A stretch of 64,000 nucleotides of DNA from contig NZ_JAPEPI010000004.1 in the NCBI RefSeq assembly GCF_026340305.1, forward strand, positions 424,431 to 488,430. Reading direction: 5' to 3'. The notes beneath the pieces are model-generated. The model did no database searches, had not been told where the DNA came from, and saw nothing but the letters and a program-made list of their open reading frames with translations. The position numbers and the translations under genes are program-made. Positions 61,224 through 64,000 of this stretch are shown here, one piece after another (position 1 is the stretch's first letter; every line of letters begins with the position of its first letter). The stretch comes from Streptomyces sp. NBC_01381 (GTDB lineage Bacteria; Actinomycetota; Actinomycetes; Streptomycetales; Streptomycetaceae).

Positions 61224-62795
61224 GTGTCCGAACGATCCCTGGGGCAGGCTCACGCGACCCCGCCCGCTTCCCCACAGGCCGGCGCGGCGGCAGGCGCCGG
61301 TTCCCGCAAGGGTCTTGCGCTGGCCGCCATCGCGGTCGCCCAGCTGATGGTCGTCCTCGACGTCTCGATCGTGAACGTGGCACTGCCGTCCATCCAGAGC
61401 GCCCTCGACTTCTCCGCGACCAACCTGGAGTGGGTGGTCAACGCCTACGCGCTCGCCTTCGGCGGACTGCTGCTGCTCGGCGGACGGATCGCTGACATGT
61501 ACGGCCAGCGCCGTACGTTCCTCTTCGGCGTCGCCCTGCTGACGGTGGCCTCGCTGCTGGGCGGCGTGGCGACCAACCAGGGCTGGCTGATCGCCGCCAG
61601 GGCCGTGCAGGGCATCGCCGGAGCGCTGGTCGCCCCCGCCGCGCTCGCGCTGATCGCCAGCACGTTCTCCGAGGGCGGCGAGCGCAACAAGGCCATGGGC
61701 ATCTACGCGGCCATGGGCGGCGCGGGCGGCGCGCTGGGCAACGTACTGGGCGGCGTCTTCACCGACGCGCTCAGCTGGCGCTGGGTGCTGTTCGTCAACG
61801 TGCCCATCGGCATCCTGCTGTTCCTGGCCGCCGTCAAGGCGTTCCCCGCCGAGCGCGTCACCACCGAAGGGCGGCGCCTGGACCTGCCGGGCGCCGTCAC
61901 CTCCACCGTCGGCATGTCGCTCGTGGTGTACGGGCTGATCCACGCGGCCACCGAGGACTGGGGCAGCGCCGGTACGCTCACCCCGCTCGTCGTCGGCGCC
62001 GCCCTGCTCGTCCTCTTCATCTTCATCGAGGTCCGCAGCAACTCCCCGCTCATGCCGCTGAGCATCTTCCGCAACCGCAACCGCTCCGGGGCGTACGCGA
62101 TCATGCTGGCGCTCGGCGCCGGCATGATCGTCCTCTTCTACTTCCTCACCCTCTTCATGCAGATCGTGCTCGGCTTCAGCCCGCTCAAGACCGGCTTCTC
62201 CTTCCTGCCGTTCGCCGTGGGTGCGGCCGTCTTCGCGACGATCAGCAGCCAGGTGGTGGGGCGCGTCGGCCCGCGCATCCTGCTCGGCGCCGGGACACTC
62301 CTGGCGGCCGTCGCCTTCTTCTGGTTCTCCCGGCTCAGCGAGGACGGCAGCTACAGCGCCGACCTGCTCGGCCCGCTGGTCCTCTCCGGCTGCAGCGTGG
62401 GCCTGTGCTTCGTGCCGCTGACCCTCGCGGCGGTGGCAGGGGTGCGCAAGGCCCAGGCCGGTGTCTCCTCCGCCCTGCTCAACGCCGGACAGCAGGTCGG
62501 CGCCGCGCTGGGGCTCGCCGCACTGGGAACGATCGCGGTCACCGCCACCAAGGACCGGCTCACGGAGCTGATGGGCCCGGCCGCCGCCAAGGCGGCCGAG
62601 GGCTACGGGCCCGCGGACGCGGCGCACATGCCGCCGCAGGTCCGCAAGGCGGTCTTCGACTCGCTCGCGCACGGATACGGCACGGCGTTCCTGGTGACGG
62701 GCTTCGTCCTGCTCGGTGCGTTCGTCCTGGCCGTCCTGGTGATCCGGGTCTCCTCCAAGGACGCGGAGAACGCCGAGATGGGCGTCGTGATCTGA
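61224..62795 (+). CDS. DHA2-type MFS drug efflux transporter
   Basis: 523 residues, 14 membrane helices. The N-terminal motif LDVSIVNVALPSIQ and GGRIADMYGQRRTFLFGVAL are drug:H+ antiporter (EmrB/QacA) signatures. GTG 61224 follows AGGAGA by 6 bases. In a polyketide cluster it probably exports the product and gives self-resistance. Confidence 0.92.
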   Translation: MSERSLGQAHATPPASPQAGAAAGAGSRKGLALAAIAVAQLMVVLDVSIVNVALPSIQSALDFSATNLEWVVNAYALAFGGLLLLGGRIADMYGQRRTFLFGVALLTVASLLGGVATNQGWLIAARAVQGIAGALVAPAALALIASTFSEGGERNKAMGIYAAMGGAGGALGNVLGGVFTDALSWRWVLFVNVPIGILLFLAAVKAFPAERVTTEGRRLDLPGAVTSTVGMSLVVYGLIHAATEDWGSAGTLTPLVVGAALLVLFIFIEVRSNSPLMPLSIFRNRNRSGAYAIMLALGAGMIVLFYFLTLFMQIVLGFSPLKTGFSFLPFAVGAAVFATISSQVVGRVGPRILLGAGTLLAAVAFFWFSRLSEDGSYSADLLGPLVLSGCSVGLCFVPLTLAAVAGVRKAQAGVSSALLNAGQQVGAALGLAALGTIAVTATKDRLTELMGPAAAKAAEGYGPADAAHMPPQVRKAVFDSLAHGYGTAFLVTGFVLLGAFVLAVLVIRVSSKDAENAEMGVVI

Positions 62796-62864
62796 GCCGC
62801 CCCGATGCCCGCCGGGCCCGCAGACCCGGGCCCGCACGCCGTACCCGACCCTGAGGAGTCCGCA

Positions 62865-63509
62865 GTGAACGCCCCAGCGCAGACCGGCGGCGCACCCGCC
62901 GTCGACCTGACGATGATGTACGCGATCCACCACGCCTTCCGGCGGGATCTGCGGCTGCTTGCGGCGGCCCAGTACGACGACGTCGCCGCCTTCCGCCGGG
63001 GATGGCAGCTCTTCAAGAACTACCTGACGATCCACCACCTCGCCGAGGACCACTCGCTGTGGCCCGTCCTGCGCACCAAACTGGACGGCCAGGACGAGCA
63101 GTTGAGGATGCTCCAGGCCATGGAGCTGGAACACGCCCAGCTGGACAAGGCCGTGGAGAAGATCGACGCGGCGCTCGGGCAGGAGGGCGGCGAGAAGGCC
63201 CTGCCGGAACTCATGGACGACGTCATCGCCTGTCTGACCGACCACCTCGACCACGAGGAGGCCCAGGCCCTGCCGCTCATCGAGAGCGAGCTCACGGCGG
63301 CCGAGTGGGGCGCCTTCGTGGCGCGGCAGCGCAGCCAGGTCGGCATCAAGGGCGCCGCGACGTTCTTCCCCTGGCTGCTCGACGGGGTGCCGGACGCCGA
63401 ACGGCGCACCGTGCTCGACAAGGTCCCGCCGCCGCTGCGCCTGGTGTACCGCGCGGTGTGGCGCCCCAAGTACGAGCGCAACTCACCCTGGAAGGGCAGG
63501 GCCGCCTGA
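62865..63509 (+). CDS. Hemerythrin-like metal-binding protein
   Basis: 214 residues, four-helix bundle. IHHAFRRDLRLLAAAQ, YLTIHHLAEDHSLWPVLR, MELEHAQLDKAVEKIDAALG and DHLDHEEAQALPLIESELT hold the histidine and acidic ligands of a diiron site. It may sense oxygen or act in tailoring. GTG 62865 follows GAGGAG. It is 69 bases after the MFS stop, likely one transcript. Confidence 0.85.
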   Translation: MNAPAQTGGAPAVDLTMMYAIHHAFRRDLRLLAAAQYDDVAAFRRGWQLFKNYLTIHHLAEDHSLWPVLRTKLDGQDEQLRMLQAMELEHAQLDKAVEKIDAALGQEGGEKALPELMDDVIACLTDHLDHEEAQALPLIESELTAAEWGAFVARQRSQVGIKGAATFFPWLLDGVPDAERRTVLDKVPPPLRLVYRAVWRPKYERNSPWKGRAA

Positions 63510-63577
63510 TAGCGGCGGCCACCAAGACCCCGGTGCCGGACGCGTAATCCCCCGGTGCGTCCGGCACCGGGCCACCT

Positions 63578-63630
63578 CAGAAGGCGACCGCCCCGGACCG
63601 CGCGATGCGGTCCGGGGCGGTCGCCTTCTG
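63578..63630. terminator. Strong bidirectional terminator hairpin
   Basis: A perfect 24-bp stem (63578-63601 with 63607-63630) with a 5-base loop separates two convergent genes. Confidence 0.9.
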
Positions 63631-63638
63631 ACGGGATT

Positions 63639-64000
63639 TCAGAGCACCAGCACGGCCTTGCCGTTGACCTGCCGGTCGCCGACGCTGCGCAGGACGGGCT
63701 CCGCGTCCCTCCAGTCGCCGACGAGGGTGACGTGCGGGTCCAGCGCGCCCTGGGCGACGAGCCGCAGCAGGACGGCGAGGTCGTTCCCGACGGGCCTGCG
63801 GGGCATCTCGTCGAACAGGTGGAGATAGCGGATCCGGACGCCGGGGCGGGCGTGCCCCCAGTCGAAGGGCAGGGACAGGTCGGTGCGTGTGGTGTTGCCG
63901 TAACAGACGACGACGCCGCGCGGCTCGACGAGCTGGAAGGCGCTGCGGAACACGTCGCCGCCGACGCTGTCCACCAGGACGTGCACCGGCTGCGTCGCCC
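63639..64000 (-). CDS. MDR/zinc-type oxidoreductase, C-terminal part (5' end outside window)
   Basis: 120 codons at the window edge. VHVLVDSVGGDVFRSAFQLV and PRGVVVCYGNTTRTDLSLPF are the cofactor domain end of quinone oxidoreductase/alcohol dehydrogenase-like MDR proteins, and HVTLVGDWRDAEPVLRSVGD and VNGKAVLVL complete the C-terminus. The frame is open to base 64000 so the start lies to the right. Often found in polyketide clusters as an enoyl reductase-like tailoring enzyme. Confidence 0.85.
   Translation of the reverse strand, partial: ATQPVHVLVDSVGGDVFRSAFQLVEPRGVVVCYGNTTRTDLSLPFDWGHARPGVRIRYLHLFDEMPRRPVGNDLAVLLRLVAQGALDPHVTLVGDWRDAEPVLRSVGDRQVNGKAVLVL

Noticed and set aside
60312..63254. 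Long minus-strand frame opposite the MFS gene
   Set aside because: Antisense shadow of the MFS and hemerythrin-like genes, with biased composition and no domain.
1..64000. CRISPR array, rRNA or tRNA genes
   Set aside because: No regularly spaced direct repeats and no recognisable tRNA or rRNA sequence were found by eye; a covariance search would be needed to exclude a tRNA.

Overview
The window is high-GC actinobacterial DNA, almost certainly from a Streptomyces chromosome arm. The evidence is the strong GC bias at third codon positions, frequent GTG starts, ATGA/GTGA start-stop overlaps, NsrR-type operators that fit the Streptomyces pattern, a ydaO-type riboswitch ahead of a LysM/lytic transglycosylase gene, and a type II polyketide gene set at the right edge. 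No rRNA, tRNA or CRISPR array was seen.

Layout. 1-24 kb is a mosaic of single genes and pairs: a SulP permease (5' end cut off), an ArsR/VOC pair with a clear operator, a DUF899 protein, an RDD membrane protein, a secreted serine hydrolase, a broken LysR gene, an NsrR-hmp nitric-oxide module whose hmp is damaged, an iron alcohol dehydrogenase with a divergent LysR gene, two methyltransferases, an XRE-cupin regulator, a SUKH-like protein, a periplasmic-binding-protein homologue without a signal peptide, a pentapeptide-repeat protein, HutD, and an ABC-F resistance protein behind a short leaderless upstream reading frame. 24-30 kb holds the riboswitch-controlled cell-wall enzyme and a four-gene set built around a subtilase whose N- and C-terminal accessory domains also occur as separate small proteins on either side of it. 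30-34 kb carries two secreted or lipid-anchored proteins and a PP2C phosphatase/MASE1 pair. 34-37 kb is a decayed plasmid- or telomere-type module (small HTH protein, a Tap-like protein broken by two frame changes, and a damaged third gene) followed by gene fragments. 37-43 kb looks like a defence segment: a small membrane protein, a TIR-transmembrane protein, and an NB-ARC/TPR protein translationally coupled to a small helical protein; the last two share a short motif at their facing ends. 43-50 kb has a two-component system, a membrane multicopper oxidase, a broken binding-protein gene, and a divergent WYL regulator/FAD monooxygenase pair. 50-58 kb is poor in intact genes: an IS21 fragment, an IS5-like fragment, two diverged copies of one unknown broken gene, a secreted lipase and a tiny secreted peptide. 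58-64 kb is the edge of an aromatic (type II) polyketide cluster: C9-type ketoreductase, didomain aromatase/cyclase, metallo-beta-lactamase-fold hydrolase, drug-efflux MFS pump, hemerythrin-like protein and the end of a zinc-type oxidoreductase. Ketosynthase, chain-length factor and carrier-protein genes are not in the window and are expected to the right.

Many genes are interrupted by frame changes or internal deletions. Several have lost tens of residues, which argues for real decay rather than only sequencing error, but single-base frame changes could be assembly errors.
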